Below are positions 37,068 to 45,507 of a stretch of 64,000 nt of DNA, piece after piece. The stretch comes from Aliiruegeria lutimaris. GTDB taxonomy: Bacteria > Pseudomonadota > Alphaproteobacteria > Rhodobacterales > Rhodobacteraceae. Both the position numbers and the translations under genes were made by a program. The number at the start of each line of letters is the position of its first letter. Position 1 is the stretch's first letter. The notes beneath the pieces were generated by a model. That model searched no databases and had not been told where the DNA came from. It was given only the letters and a program-made list of their open reading frames with translations. The stretch lies in the NCBI RefSeq assembly GCF_900099935.1, contig NZ_FNEK01000007.1, forward strand, positions 1 to 64,000, written 5' to 3'.

Positions 37068-38027
37068 ATGGAAAAGAAAAGCAGAAAAACCAGAGGATTG
37101 GGCCGTGGCCTTTCAGCCCTGATGGCCGACGTCTCTATGGACTCGTCGGATCCGACGAATGCAACACCGGTTGCGGCCGAACGGACCTTGCCAATCGAAA
37201 GCCTTGTTGCGAACCCCGATCAGCCCAGAAAAGACTTCTCACCAACGGCATTGCAGGAACTATGTGATTCCATTCGCGAAAAGGGGATCATCCAACCCCT
37301 GATTGTACGCGAGAATCCCCGCGACAAGTCTCAATACGAGATCGTAGCCGGCGAGCGCCGTTGGCGGGCCGCTCAGATGGCGCAAGTGCATGATATTCCT
37401 GTTGTTATCCGGGAACTAGATGACACGGAAGTCCTGGAAATCGCGATAATCGAGAACGTGCAGAGAGCCGATCTGAACGCGATCGAGGAGGGTCTGGGTT
37501 ATCGCCAGTTGATCGAGCGCTTTGGACATACCCAGGAAAAACTGGCTCAGGCGCTCGGAAAAAGCCGCAGCCATATCGCGAACGTAATGCGACTGCTGCA
37601 ATTGCCGGACGAAGTGCAGGGAATGCTCCGCGAAGGAAAGATTTCTGCTGGACATGCCAGGGCAATCATCACATCGGACGAGCCTTCTGCTCTCGCGCGC
37701 CGGGTCATTTCCAAGGGTCTGTCCGTTCGCGAAACGGAAGCTCTAGCCAAAAGATCAGATCCAGCCAGGCAACCTAAGCCTATCAACAAAAGACAACCGC
37801 CGCAGAAAGATGCGGACACGCGGGCACTTGAGTCGGATTTATCCGCCAATCTTCGAATGAAGGTTTCGATTGATCATCTGGACGTAGATGGCTCCGGACA
37901 AATGGTCATCCGTTACCGATCGTTGGACCAACTCGATGCGCTGTGTCAGTTGCTTTCGACGAGCCCGTTGGACGAGTCCATACAAACAACGAGACCGCGC
38001 TCAGGATTACAGCCTGGACAGCGATGA
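37068..38027 (+). CDS. parB: Chromosome partitioning protein ParB (parS-binding CTPase)
   Basis: A 319-residue centromere-binding clamp that loads on parS and spreads using CTP. The N-terminal ParA-stimulating region has RGLGRGLSALM; the CTPase domain has NPDQPRKDF, REKGIIQPLIV and the arginine patch GERRWRAAQMA; ENVQRADLNAIEE precedes the HTH domain (LAQALGKSRSHIANVMRLLQ) that reads parS. The C-terminal dimer domain is present. ATG 37068 follows CCGGGGTGAAA; GTG 37062 is an alternative. Its last 122 bp overlap, tail to tail, the DUF454 gene. Confidence 0.97.
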   Translation: MEKKSRKTRGLGRGLSALMADVSMDSSDPTNATPVAAERTLPIESLVANPDQPRKDFSPTALQELCDSIREKGIIQPLIVRENPRDKSQYEIVAGERRWRAAQMAQVHDIPVVIRELDDTEVLEIAIIENVQRADLNAIEEGLGYRQLIERFGHTQEKLAQALGKSRSHIANVMRLLQLPDEVQGMLREGKISAGHARAIITSDEPSALARRVISKGLSVRETEALAKRSDPARQPKPINKRQPPQKDADTRALESDLSANLRMKVSIDHLDVDGSGQMVIRYRSLDQLDALCQLLSTSPLDESIQTTRPRSGLQPGQR

Positions 38028-38313
38028 TCCAGAATGCGAATCCGAAGCCAAAGGAGAGAAGTAGCACCAACAGGATCGACAAGGTTGCGAGACTCTTGCT
38101 TCGGCGAGATATCGCGCCATATTCGCGCCAATCTGCAATGGTTGGCCCGAAAAGCGCATGATCGAGCAACCAGTCATGCAGCCTTTCTGAAGACCGCGAA
38201 AAGCAGAACGCTGCGAGTAGGACAAAAGGAACTGTAGGCAACAGGGGCAAAAAGGCCCCCACAACGCCAAGCGCGAGAGAAGTTCCTCCCGCCAAGAGCC
38301 AAAGAACCTTCAT
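37906..38313 (-). CDS. DUF454 (YbaN-type) inner-membrane protein
   Basis: A 135-residue membrane protein of the DUF454/YbaN family, function unknown. LLAGGTSLALGVVGAFLPLLPTVPFVLLAAFCFSRSS spans about residues 6-42 and is the family signature (one or two helices). A second hydrophobic block (LATLSILLVLLLSFGFGFAF) precedes FVWTRP, where most family members end. About 20 further residues are read from DNA antisense to parB, so the tail may be an accidental extension. The start overlaps the hemW stop by 4 bp. Confidence 0.82.
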   Translation of the reverse strand: MKVLWLLAGGTSLALGVVGAFLPLLPTVPFVLLAAFCFSRSSERLHDWLLDHALFGPTIADWREYGAISRRSKSLATLSILLVLLLSFGFGFAFWIIAVQAVILSAVSLFVWTRPTGSSKATDTAHRVGPTIGNG

Positions 38314-39509
38314 GTCTGCCCCGCAAGAAGCTCTCGCAAAACGGCATTCAGTATAGAACGGCCGCGTTCCGTCGTCCGTACCCGGTCAGCAGTCCAGCAG
38401 ATCATCCCGCTGTCCTCCATCTCTCTCAGCCGCTCGGGCATTCCCGCGTCGGCCCCAAGCATCATCAACCGTTCGAAAGATATCCCCACCGTCAGGCGCA
38501 ACCCCATCATCAGGTATTCCTCTGCACGATCCTGCGGAGTGAGCCGCTCCTTTACCCAACATGGGGTATCGCGCGTCTCGCTTTCTTCGAGCCATTTCGC
38601 CGGGTTCGATGGCGCCACGCTAGCCCACCGGTTGTCATCAATGGTCAAGCGCCCATGTGCGCCTGGGCCAATCCCTAGGTAATCTCCACCAGTCCAATAC
38701 AATATATTGTGGCGGCTTTCGGAGCCTTTCCGCGCGAAATTGGATATCTCATAAAGCTCCAACCCCGCTCTCGCACACAGATCCACCGTCAGATCATACA
38801 TGTCCGCCGAAAGATCCTCGTCCGGCAAGCCGTGCAATCCACCGGCTGCAAAACGCCGCCCGAACGCCGTTTCTGGCTCGATTGTCAGTTGGTACAGCGA
38901 GAGATGATCGATTGCCATTTCCAACGCGCGTTCCAACTCTCCGCGCCACGCATCCAGGGATTGGTCCTGTCGCGCGTAGATCAGGTCAAAGGAAACACGC
39001 GAAAAGGTATTTCTTGCAATTTCAAAGGCTTTCCTGGCTTCTGCCGCTGAATGCAGCCGCCCTAGCCGGGCCAGATCATCGTCATTCAGAGACTGAACAC
39101 CCAGCGACACCCGGTTAACGCCGGCATCCCGAAACCCTTCAAACTTTCCGGCCTCGACCGAAGATGGGTTGGCTTCCAGCGTGACTTCCAAATCGTTGGA
39201 AACAGGCCAGGTCTTTCGAATTTCCTCGAGGATCAGTCCCACCGTCTCCGGCGCCATCAAGCTCGGCGTGCCGCCACCGAAAAAGATCGAATCGAGCTTC
39301 CTGTCCGGAACAATCTCCGCCGCGGCGCGGATCTGGCGAACATATGCTGCGGCCCACCGAACCTGGTCGATGGATGCCGCAACATGGGAGTTGAAATCGC
39401 AATAAGGGCATTTGGACTGGCAGAACGGCCAGTGCAAATACAGGCCGAAGCCCGCGTTCTGCCAATCAGCTACCGGCAAAACATCCGTCGACCAGCTTGG
39501 CGAACGCAT
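38310..39509 (-). CDS. hemW: Radical SAM haem chaperone HemW
   Basis: A 399-residue radical SAM protein formerly annotated as oxygen-independent coproporphyrinogen oxidase; HemW members bind haem and pass it to respiratory enzymes. The iron-sulfur motif is [10 protein letters not shown] (Cys30, 34, 37), three cysteines with no extra one as in HemN. GLYLHWPF precedes it, and [11 protein letters not shown] and [18 protein letters not shown] follow. ATG 39509 overlaps rdgB by 44 bp; a TTG at 39479 (starting at [11 protein letters not shown]) gives a 389-residue product more like family N-termini. The start is unresolved. Confidence 0.93.
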   Translation of the reverse strand: MRSPSWSTDVLPVADWQNAGFGLYLHWPFCQSKCPYCDFNSHVAASIDQVRWAAAYVRQIRAAAEIVPDRKLDSIFFGGGTPSLMAPETVGLILEEIRKTWPVSNDLEVTLEANPSSVEAGKFEGFRDAGVNRVSLGVQSLNDDDLARLGRLHSAAEARKAFEIARNTFSRVSFDLIYARQDQSLDAWRGELERALEMAIDHLSLYQLTIEPETAFGRRFAAGGLHGLPDEDLSADMYDLTVDLCARAGLELYEISNFARKGSESRHNILYWTGGDYLGIGPGAHGRLTIDDNRWASVAPSNPAKWLEESETRDTPCWVKERLTPQDRAEEYLMMGLRLTVGISFERLMMLGADAGMPERLREMEDSGMICWTADRVRTTERGRSILNAVLRELLAGQT

Positions 39510-40080
39510 CTGCGCGATGGCTCATGCCATGTTTCCGTTCGGGATCCATTTCACCGAAGGTTTCGGTTTCGCCCACGGGTTGGAACATCGGATCGAAGCC
39601 GAACCCATGTTCACCCCGCAGTGGCCACACCAGATGTCCCTCTACACGCCCATCGAAGATCTCGTCATGTCCGTCCGGCCAGGCAAGGCACAAAACACAA
39701 TGAAAACGGGCCGTTCTGGGCTCCGGCGCCGCGATCTTCTCGCAATTGTCCCAAACCTTCTTCATCGCCATCTTGAAGTCGCGCCCATTCGGCGTCTCGG
39801 CCCAGTCGGCGGTATAGACACCGGGCGAACCATTCAACGCATCCACGCTCAGGCCACTGTCGTCTGACAGGGCCGGCAGGCCGCTGGCCCGCGCCGCGGC
39901 ATGGGCCTTGATGCGGGCATTGCCAGCAAAGCTGTCTTCCGTCTCCTCGGGTTCCGCGAGCCCAAGCTCTCCGGCGGATTTTACCGAAACCCCGAACGGC
40001 GCCAGCAACTGGCCGATCTCGCGAATCTTGCCCGCGTTATGGGACGCGATCACCAGTTCTTTACCTTCAAAGTGACGCAT
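39466..40080 (-). CDS. rdgB: Inosine/xanthosine triphosphate pyrophosphatase RdgB
   Basis: A 204-residue HAM1-family house-cleaning enzyme that removes dITP, dXTP and ITP. The substrate loop is [14 protein letters not shown] near the N-terminus; [25 protein letters not shown] is the conserved catalytic block split by the metal-binding Asp pair; [10 protein letters not shown] and HRADAFAKL follow. The start at 40080 (MRHFEGKEL) lies one base past the rph stop, so the two genes are coupled, as in many bacteria. Confidence 0.96.
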   Translation of the reverse strand: MRHFEGKELVIASHNAGKIREIGQLLAPFGVSVKSAGELGLAEPEETEDSFAGNARIKAHAAARASGLPALSDDSGLSVDALNGSPGVYTADWAETPNGRDFKMAMKKVWDNCEKIAAPEPRTARFHCVLCLAWPDGHDEIFDGRVEGHLVWPLRGEHGFGFDPMFQPVGETETFGEMDPERKHGMSHRADAFAKLVDGCFAGS

Positions 40081-40081
40081 C

Positions 40082-40795
40082 TCAGCCCTCCACGGCAGCT
40101 TTCTGCGCGCTGACCAACTCGGCGATTCCACTCTCGGCCAGGTCCATCAGCGTCGTCAGCTCCTCGCGTCCGAAGGTCGCGCCTTCCGCAGATGCCTGAA
40201 CTTCGATCAAACGTCCGCGACCGGTCATCACGAAATTGGCGTCCGTTCCGGCCTCGCTGTCCTCCGGATAGTCGAGATCGACAACCGGTTGACCCCCGTA
40301 AACCCCGCAGGAGACCGCCGCCACGTGATCCGTCATCGGATCGGACAGAACGTCACCGGCCTTGATAAGCTTGTTGACCGCAAGCCGAAGCGCTACCCAG
40401 CCACCGGTGATCGAGGCACACCGCGTGCCGCCATCGGCCTGGATAACGTCGCAATCAATCACGATCTGCCGTTCGCCCAACGCAACCCTGTCAACGCCTG
40501 CCCGAAGAGACCGACCTATAAGCCTTTGAATTTCTTTTGTTCTTCCAGACTGACCGCGTTTGGCCTCGCGGTTCATCCGGCTATGGGTGGCGCGCGGAAG
40601 CATCCCGTATTCCGCCGTTACCCAGCCGAGTCCCGAGTTTTTCAAAAACGGAGGTACCCGTGTGTCGATCGTCGCGGTACACAGCACATGCGTATCGCCG
40701 CATTTGATGAGGCATGAGCCTTCCGCGTGCCGGGTCACTCCGGTCTCGATCGAAATCTCTCTCATCTGGTTTACGTCTCGGCCGGACGGGCGCAT
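40082..40795 (-). CDS. rph: Ribonuclease PH
   Basis: A 237-residue phosphorolytic 3'-5' exoribonuclease that trims tRNA 3' ends. The start [19 protein letters not shown] at 40795 has the family N-terminus (RPSGR). [38 protein letters not shown] and [20 protein letters not shown] are family blocks that form the phosphate and RNA sites. It is divergent from hrcA with a 121-bp shared promoter region and coupled to rdgB-hemW-DUF454 downstream. Confidence 0.97.
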   Translation of the reverse strand: MRPSGRDVNQMREISIETGVTRHAEGSCLIKCGDTHVLCTATIDTRVPPFLKNSGLGWVTAEYGMLPRATHSRMNREAKRGQSGRTKEIQRLIGRSLRAGVDRVALGERQIVIDCDVIQADGGTRCASITGGWVALRLAVNKLIKAGDVLSDPMTDHVAAVSCGVYGGQPVVDLDYPEDSEAGTDANFVMTGRGRLIEVQASAEGATFGREELTTLMDLAESGIAELVSAQKAAVEG

Positions 40796-40829
40796 GGGCT
40801 TTCTCCTTCTCGCGTTGCCCTCCTCTAGG

Positions 40830-40858
40830 CTTGGAGTGCTCAAGGATGCAACCCCGAT
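40830..40858 (+). promoter_or_regulatory. Heat-shock-like promoter upstream of hrcA
   Basis: CTTGGA (40830-40835) and CCCCGAT (40852-40858) resemble the sigma32 -35 and -10 elements with a 16-bp spacer. GAGTGCTCAA (40834-40843) resembles the right half of a CIRCE element (GAGTGCTAA), but no matching left half was found. Position and downstream gene fit; the sequence match is imperfect. Confidence 0.3.
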
Positions 40859-40916
40859 TGACCCCGGACCCATTCGGTACCTAAATCATAGTCTGATCCA
40901 CGGAGTTTCGTAGGGA

Positions 40917-41984
40917 ATGAAGACCGACACCGGACAGATCCTCGAACAGATGAACGAACGCTCGCGCGAAGTGTTTCGCCGGGTTGTCGAAGGCTACCTT
41001 GTTTCCGGAGAACCTGTCGGTTCCCGCACCCTGACGCGTTCCATGTCCGAGAAGGTCTCTGCGGCAACGGTCCGCAACGTTATGCAGGATCTGGAATTTC
41101 TGGGCCTGCTGAATTCACCCCATGTCTCCGCGGGCAGAATCCCCACGCAGCAGGGGCTGCGCATGTTCGTCGATGGCCTGTTGGAGGTCCGGGATCTCGA
41201 GCAGCAGGATCGGGAGCGTATCGATGCGACCCTCGGTGGGGGCGAGCAGGAAATCTCGAACCTGCTGGACCGGGTGGGTACGGCGCTTTCCGGAGCAACC
41301 CGCGTTGCCAGCCTGGTTCTGGCGCCCAAACACGAGGCACCGATTCGACATATCGAATTCGTCCAACTGGCCGCCGACAGGGCGCTCGTCGTTCTCGTCT
41401 TCGCCGATGGTCAGGTCGAGAACCGGATCTTCACCCCGCCGCCGGGGCAGACGCCATCCTCGATGCGCGAAGCCGCGAACTTCCTGAACTCGCTGGCCGA
41501 AGGCCGGACCGTCTCCGAGCTGCGCCGAACCATTGAACGCGAGATCAAGGAACACCGGCGGGAGATCGACAAACTGGCCCGCGAGCTCGTGGAAAGTGGC
41601 TTCGCGACGTGGTCGGGCGAGGGCGGCGCCACCGAGCGCCTGATCGTCCGCGGTCGGGCAAACCTGCTGGAGGAGAACGCCGAGGCACAGGATCTCGACC
41701 GCATTCGGTCGCTCTTCGACGACCTGGAACGAAAGCGCGACATCGCCGATTTTCTGGAACTCACCGACGAGGGCGAGGGTGTGCGCATTTTTATCGGTTC
41801 GGAGAACAAGCTTTTCTCACTTTCGGGTTCCTCTCTGGTGGTTTCTCCCTATATGAACGCGGATCGAAAGATTGTGGGCGCGGTCGGTGTGATCGGCCCC
41901 ACAAGACTGAATTATGGACGCATCGTGCCCATCGTGGACTACACAGCGCAGCTCGTGGGCAGGATGATATCGGACCGTAGCTAG
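40917..41984 (+). CDS. hrcA: Heat-inducible transcription repressor HrcA
   Basis: A 355-residue repressor that binds CIRCE elements and controls groESL and often its own operon. The N-terminal winged-helix region has RSREVFRRVVEGYLVSGEPV and SRTLTRSMSEKVSAATVRN; then HVSAGRIPTQQGLRMFVDGL. The GAF-like and insert domains follow, ending MNADRKIVGAVGVIGPTRLN and VDYTAQLVGRMI. ATG 40917 follows GTAGGGA. It is eight bases upstream of grpE, a common heat-shock pair. Confidence 0.96.
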   Translation: MKTDTGQILEQMNERSREVFRRVVEGYLVSGEPVGSRTLTRSMSEKVSAATVRNVMQDLEFLGLLNSPHVSAGRIPTQQGLRMFVDGLLEVRDLEQQDRERIDATLGGGEQEISNLLDRVGTALSGATRVASLVLAPKHEAPIRHIEFVQLAADRALVVLVFADGQVENRIFTPPPGQTPSSMREAANFLNSLAEGRTVSELRRTIEREIKEHRREIDKLARELVESGFATWSGEGGATERLIVRGRANLLEENAEAQDLDRIRSLFDDLERKRDIADFLELTDEGEGVRIFIGSENKLFSLSGSSLVVSPYMNADRKIVGAVGVIGPTRLNYGRIVPIVDYTAQLVGRMISDRS

Positions 41985-41992
41985 AGGGTACG

Positions 41993-42571
41993 ATGGCGGA
42001 AGCGAAGAAAGACGAAAACCTGGAAGAACAGGTCGAAGAGATCTCCATTGAAGGTCTGGCCGAAGAAGCTGAGGACTTCATGAGCGATCCACTGGAAACG
42101 GATGATGAACTGGACGCCATCAAGGCGGAGCGCGACGAGTTCCGCGACCGCTTCATGCGTGCGCTGGCCGATGCCGAGAACGCCCGCAAGCGTGGCGAGC
42201 GGGATCGCCGGGAAGCCGAGCAATATGGCGGCTCGAAGCTCGCCCGCGACATGCTGCCGGTCTATGACAACCTCAGCCGTGCGCTGGAAGTGGCGACGAC
42301 AGAGCAGCGCGAACAGGCGGCGGCCCTGATCGAGGGGGTTGAGCTGACCTTGCGCGAATTGCTGAACGTGTTCACGAAGCACGGAATCACGCTGATCAAG
42401 CCGGAGATCGGGGAAAAGTTCGACCCGCAGATCCACCAGGCCATGTTCGAGGCTCCGGTGCCCAACACTTCCGCTGGCGACATCATCCAGGTCATGACCG
42501 AGGGTTTCCTTTTGCATGAGCGCCTGCTGCGCCCGGCCCAGGTCGGTGTCTCCTCGGCACCCGCCGGTTAA
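41993..42571 (+). CDS. grpE: Nucleotide exchange factor GrpE
   Basis: A 192-residue DnaK co-chaperone that releases ADP. An acidic N-terminal tail leads to a long coiled-coil helix (about 35-85, DELDAIKAERDEFRDRFMRA) and the beta-domain with HGITLIKPEIGEKFDPQIHQ. ADAENARKRGERDRREAEQY and LLPVYDNLSRAL-like MLPVYDNLSRALEVA are family signatures. It follows hrcA after 8 bp, and a strong terminator ends the unit. dnaK is not in the window. Confidence 0.97.
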   Translation: MAEAKKDENLEEQVEEISIEGLAEEAEDFMSDPLETDDELDAIKAERDEFRDRFMRALADAENARKRGERDRREAEQYGGSKLARDMLPVYDNLSRALEVATTEQREQAAALIEGVELTLRELLNVFTKHGITLIKPEIGEKFDPQIHQAMFEAPVPNTSAGDIIQVMTEGFLLHERLLRPAQVGVSSAPAG

Positions 42572-42594
42572 AGCAACCGGAACAACAGAAAATT

Positions 42595-42642
42595 CGCGCG
42601 CCCCTACCGGGAGTTTCCCCGGTAGGGGCGCGTTTTCATTTC
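42595..42642. terminator. Terminator between grpE and mutS
   Basis: A 15-bp perfect stem, CGCGCCCCTACCGGG (42597-42611) with CCCGGTAGGGGCGCG (42618-42632), has a 6-base loop and is followed by TTTTCATTT. Read on the minus strand the left flank is AATTTTC, so it may also serve mutS. Confidence 0.92.
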
Positions 42643-42672
42643 CGGAGCCGGAGCTTTTTCAGTTTCGGCTGC

Positions 42673-45318
42673 TTACGAGTCCTTCCGCGCAAGCGCCTTC
42701 AACTCGTAGACGAGGTTCAGGGCCTCGCGTGGCGTCAACTCGTCGGGCAGGACCTTCTCCAGTCGTGCCGAAATCTCGTTCGGAAGCTCTGCCGCTGCCG
42801 GGACAGGGGCCACTGGAACCGCCGAGAAGAGCGGCAGATCGTCGATCAACGTCAGGTGCCGCTTTCCGCCCTCCCTGTCTCCCTTTTCCAGCTGGTCCAG
42901 CACCACGCGCGCCCGTTCCACGACGGAGGCCGGCAAACCCGCCAGACGGGCCACCTGAACGCCGTAGGAGCGGTCTGCGGCGCCCTCGCGGACCTCGTGC
43001 AGGAAAATCACTTCGCCTTCCCATTCCTTCACCGCGACGGTTGCGTTTTCGACCCCGTCGAGCTTCGCAGCCAAGGAGGTTAGCTCGTGGTAATGGGTTG
43101 CGAACAAGGCCCGGCAACGGTTCGCGGCGTGAAGATGTTCCAGCGTTGCCCAGGCGATCGACAAGCCGTCATAGGTAGCCGTACCGCGCCCGATCTCATC
43201 GAGGATCACCAGCGAGCGTTCGTCGGCCTGATTCAGGATGGTTGCGGTTTCCACCATCTCGACCATGAAGGTCGAGCGCCCCCGCGCCAGGTCATCGGAG
43301 GCACCGACACGGCTGAAAAGCGATGAGACGAGGCCGATCATGGCCGATTCCGCCGGCACGAAGCTGCCGGCCTGCGCCAGCAGCGCGATCAACGCGTTCT
43401 GCCGCAGATAGGTCGATTTGCCGGCCATGTTCGGACCGGTCAGCAGCCGGACATGGGCCGCGTTCTGCGCTGCCGTCAGCAAGCAATCGTTGGCAACGAA
43501 GCTCTTGCCATCGCGTTTCAGCGCCAGCTCGACCACCGGGTGCCGTCCACCGACCACATCGAAATCACGGCTTTCATCGACGGTCGGGCGGCACCAGTTC
43601 TCTGCTCGCGCTAGGTCCGCCAGTGCAGTTGAGACATCGATCTCGGCGAGTGCGGCGGCAGCGGTGCCGATCTCGCCCGCGGCGCGCAAGATCTCCTGCC
43701 GGAGCCCCTCGAAAAGCGCCTTCTCGATCTCCTGTGCCCGGTTGCCGGCATTGAGGATCCGGGTTTCGAGCTCGGAAAGCTCCACCGTCGTGAAGCGAAC
43801 CGCGTTGGCCGTGGTCTGGCGATGGATGAAGCTATCCGAGAGCGGCGCGGAAAGCATCTTCTGCGCATGTGTCGCCGTCGTCTCGATGAAGTAGCCCAAC
43901 ACATTGTTATGTTTGACTTTCAGAGATGAAATGCCGGTCGCTTCTGCGTAACGTGCCTGAAGCGAGGCGATCACGCCGCGCCCCTCGTCGCGCAGGGTGC
44001 GTACTTCGTCGAGTTCATCGTCATATCCGCTGGCGATGAAACCGCCATCGCGCAGCATCAACGGCGGTTCCGCTACAAGCGCGGCATCGAGCCGCTCGAC
44101 GATGTCGTCATGCCCTTCCAGATCGCCGATGAAGGGCGTCAGCCCGTCACCGTCGGAAAAGCCTCGCAGCACCTGCGCGATATCGACTGCCTGTCCAAGA
44201 CCATTGCGAATTGCGGCGAGGTCTCGCGGCCCGCCGCGTTCGAGCGACAGCCGCGAGAGCGCCCGGTCCATGTCCGGCACCTTTCGCAGCGCATCGCGCA
44301 AGCGGTTGCAGCCGTCAATGTCGTCCACGAAACCGCCGACGATATCGAGCCGGGTGATCACGGTTTCGATCTTGCAGGAAGGGCTCGAAATCCGTCGCGT
44401 GAGCAGGCGCCCACCCGCAGCGGTCACCGTCCGGTCGATGGCAGAAAGGAGCGAGCCTTCACGCCCGCCCGACAGGCTCGCGGTCAACTCCAGGTTGCGA
44501 CGGGTCGCGGAGTCGATCTGCATCACCTCGCCGCCGATATCCCGTTGCGGGGGACGTAGTAGCGGCAGCTTGCCCTTCTGGGTAATCTCCAAATAGGAGA
44601 CGACCGCGCCGAGCGCGGCAAGCTCGGCCCGTCCGAAATTGCCATAAGCCTGCAGATCCGCGATACCGAAGGCCTCCTTCAGCCGCGTTTCCGCTCCGGA
44701 GCTGTCGAAACTGCTCCGCGCAATCGGCGTTACCGCGGCGCCGGACTCCTCGACGAGCTCGCGAATACCCGATTCCTCGCTATCGGGGAGCAGAACTTCC
44801 CGCGGGGCCAGCCGGGCCAGCTCCGGCCCGAGCCGCACAAGCGGGCAGGGGCCGACGCGCAGCTCTCCGGTCGAAATATCCACCGTGGCGAGCGCCGCGC
44901 TGTCCCGGACCTGGGCAAAGGCACAGAGGAAGTTGTTCCTGCGCGCCTCCAGCAGGCTGTCCTCGGTCAGGGTGCCGGGGGTAACGAGACGCACCACCTC
45001 GCGCCGCACCACCGATTTGTAGCCACGTTTCTTCGCCTCTGCGGGGTCTTCCATCTGCTCGCAGACGGCAACCCGGAACCCTTTGCGGATAAGCGTGAGC
45101 AGGTAGCCCTCTGCGGCGTGAACTGGCACCCCGCACATCGGGATATCCTCGCCCTCGTGCTTTCCACGCTTGGTGAGCGCAATATCGAGTGCGGCGGCCG
45201 CGGCCACCGCGTCGTCAAAGAACATCTCGTAGAAATCGCCCATCCGGTAGAACAACAGCGCCTCCGGATGGTCGGCCTTGATCTCCAGAAACTGTGCCAT
45301 CATTGGCGTGACGGTCAC
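42673..45318 (-). CDS. mutS: DNA mismatch repair protein MutS
   Basis: An 881-residue mismatch recognition ATPase. GTG 45318 was chosen because GGGGAG lies 6 bp upstream and it yields [17 protein letters not shown], the usual N-terminus; ATG at 45336 is an alternative. The mismatch-binding Phe-x-Glu is in [11 protein letters not shown]. The clamp and lever follow. The ATPase has [17 protein letters not shown] (Walker A), [17 protein letters not shown] (Walker B) and [13 protein letters not shown]. The C-terminal tail [20 protein letters not shown] is the conserved helix-turn-helix for tetramerisation. Confidence 0.97.
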   Translation of the reverse strand: MTVTPMMAQFLEIKADHPEALLFYRMGDFYEMFFDDAVAAAAALDIALTKRGKHEGEDIPMCGVPVHAAEGYLLTLIRKGFRVAVCEQMEDPAEAKKRGYKSVVRREVVRLVTPGTLTEDSLLEARRNNFLCAFAQVRDSAALATVDISTGELRVGPCPLVRLGPELARLAPREVLLPDSEESGIRELVEESGAAVTPIARSSFDSSGAETRLKEAFGIADLQAYGNFGRAELAALGAVVSYLEITQKGKLPLLRPPQRDIGGEVMQIDSATRRNLELTASLSGGREGSLLSAIDRTVTAAGGRLLTRRISSPSCKIETVITRLDIVGGFVDDIDGCNRLRDALRKVPDMDRALSRLSLERGGPRDLAAIRNGLGQAVDIAQVLRGFSDGDGLTPFIGDLEGHDDIVERLDAALVAEPPLMLRDGGFIASGYDDELDEVRTLRDEGRGVIASLQARYAEATGISSLKVKHNNVLGYFIETTATHAQKMLSAPLSDSFIHRQTTANAVRFTTVELSELETRILNAGNRAQEIEKALFEGLRQEILRAAGEIGTAAAALAEIDVSTALADLARAENWCRPTVDESRDFDVVGGRHPVVELALKRDGKSFVANDCLLTAAQNAAHVRLLTGPNMAGKSTYLRQNALIALLAQAGSFVPAESAMIGLVSSLFSRVGASDDLARGRSTFMVEMVETATILNQADERSLVILDEIGRGTATYDGLSIAWATLEHLHAANRCRALFATHYHELTSLAAKLDGVENATVAVKEWEGEVIFLHEVREGAADRSYGVQVARLAGLPASVVERARVVLDQLEKGDREGGKRHLTLIDDLPLFSAVPVAPVPAAAELPNEISARLEKVLPDELTPREALNLVYELKALARKDS

Positions 45319-45464
45319 GGGCATCTCCCCAGGCATCGGCGTTACGTTCGGCGCAGGTTAGTCGAGCTGTGTCCGGCTTTGAAGCGCATCGGCAAAGCTA
45401 TCCACAGCTTCCTTGGTCAAACCGCGTCAATCGGCGGTTTCGCTTTTCCTTGAAAGGCGGGATA

Positions 45465-45487
45465 GTCCAAATCTCAGAGGTTTGGAC
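45465..45487. promoter_or_regulatory. Operator-like palindrome upstream of maeB
   Basis: GTCCAAATCT-CAG-AGGTTTGGAC is an inverted repeat with 10-bp arms and one G:T pairing, 20 bp before the maeB ATG and directly before the Shine-Dalgarno (GGGGGGAGAAAG). It could be a repressor site or an mRNA hairpin. Confidence 0.35.
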
Positions 45488-45507
45488 AGGGGGGAGAAAG
45501 AGCAATC

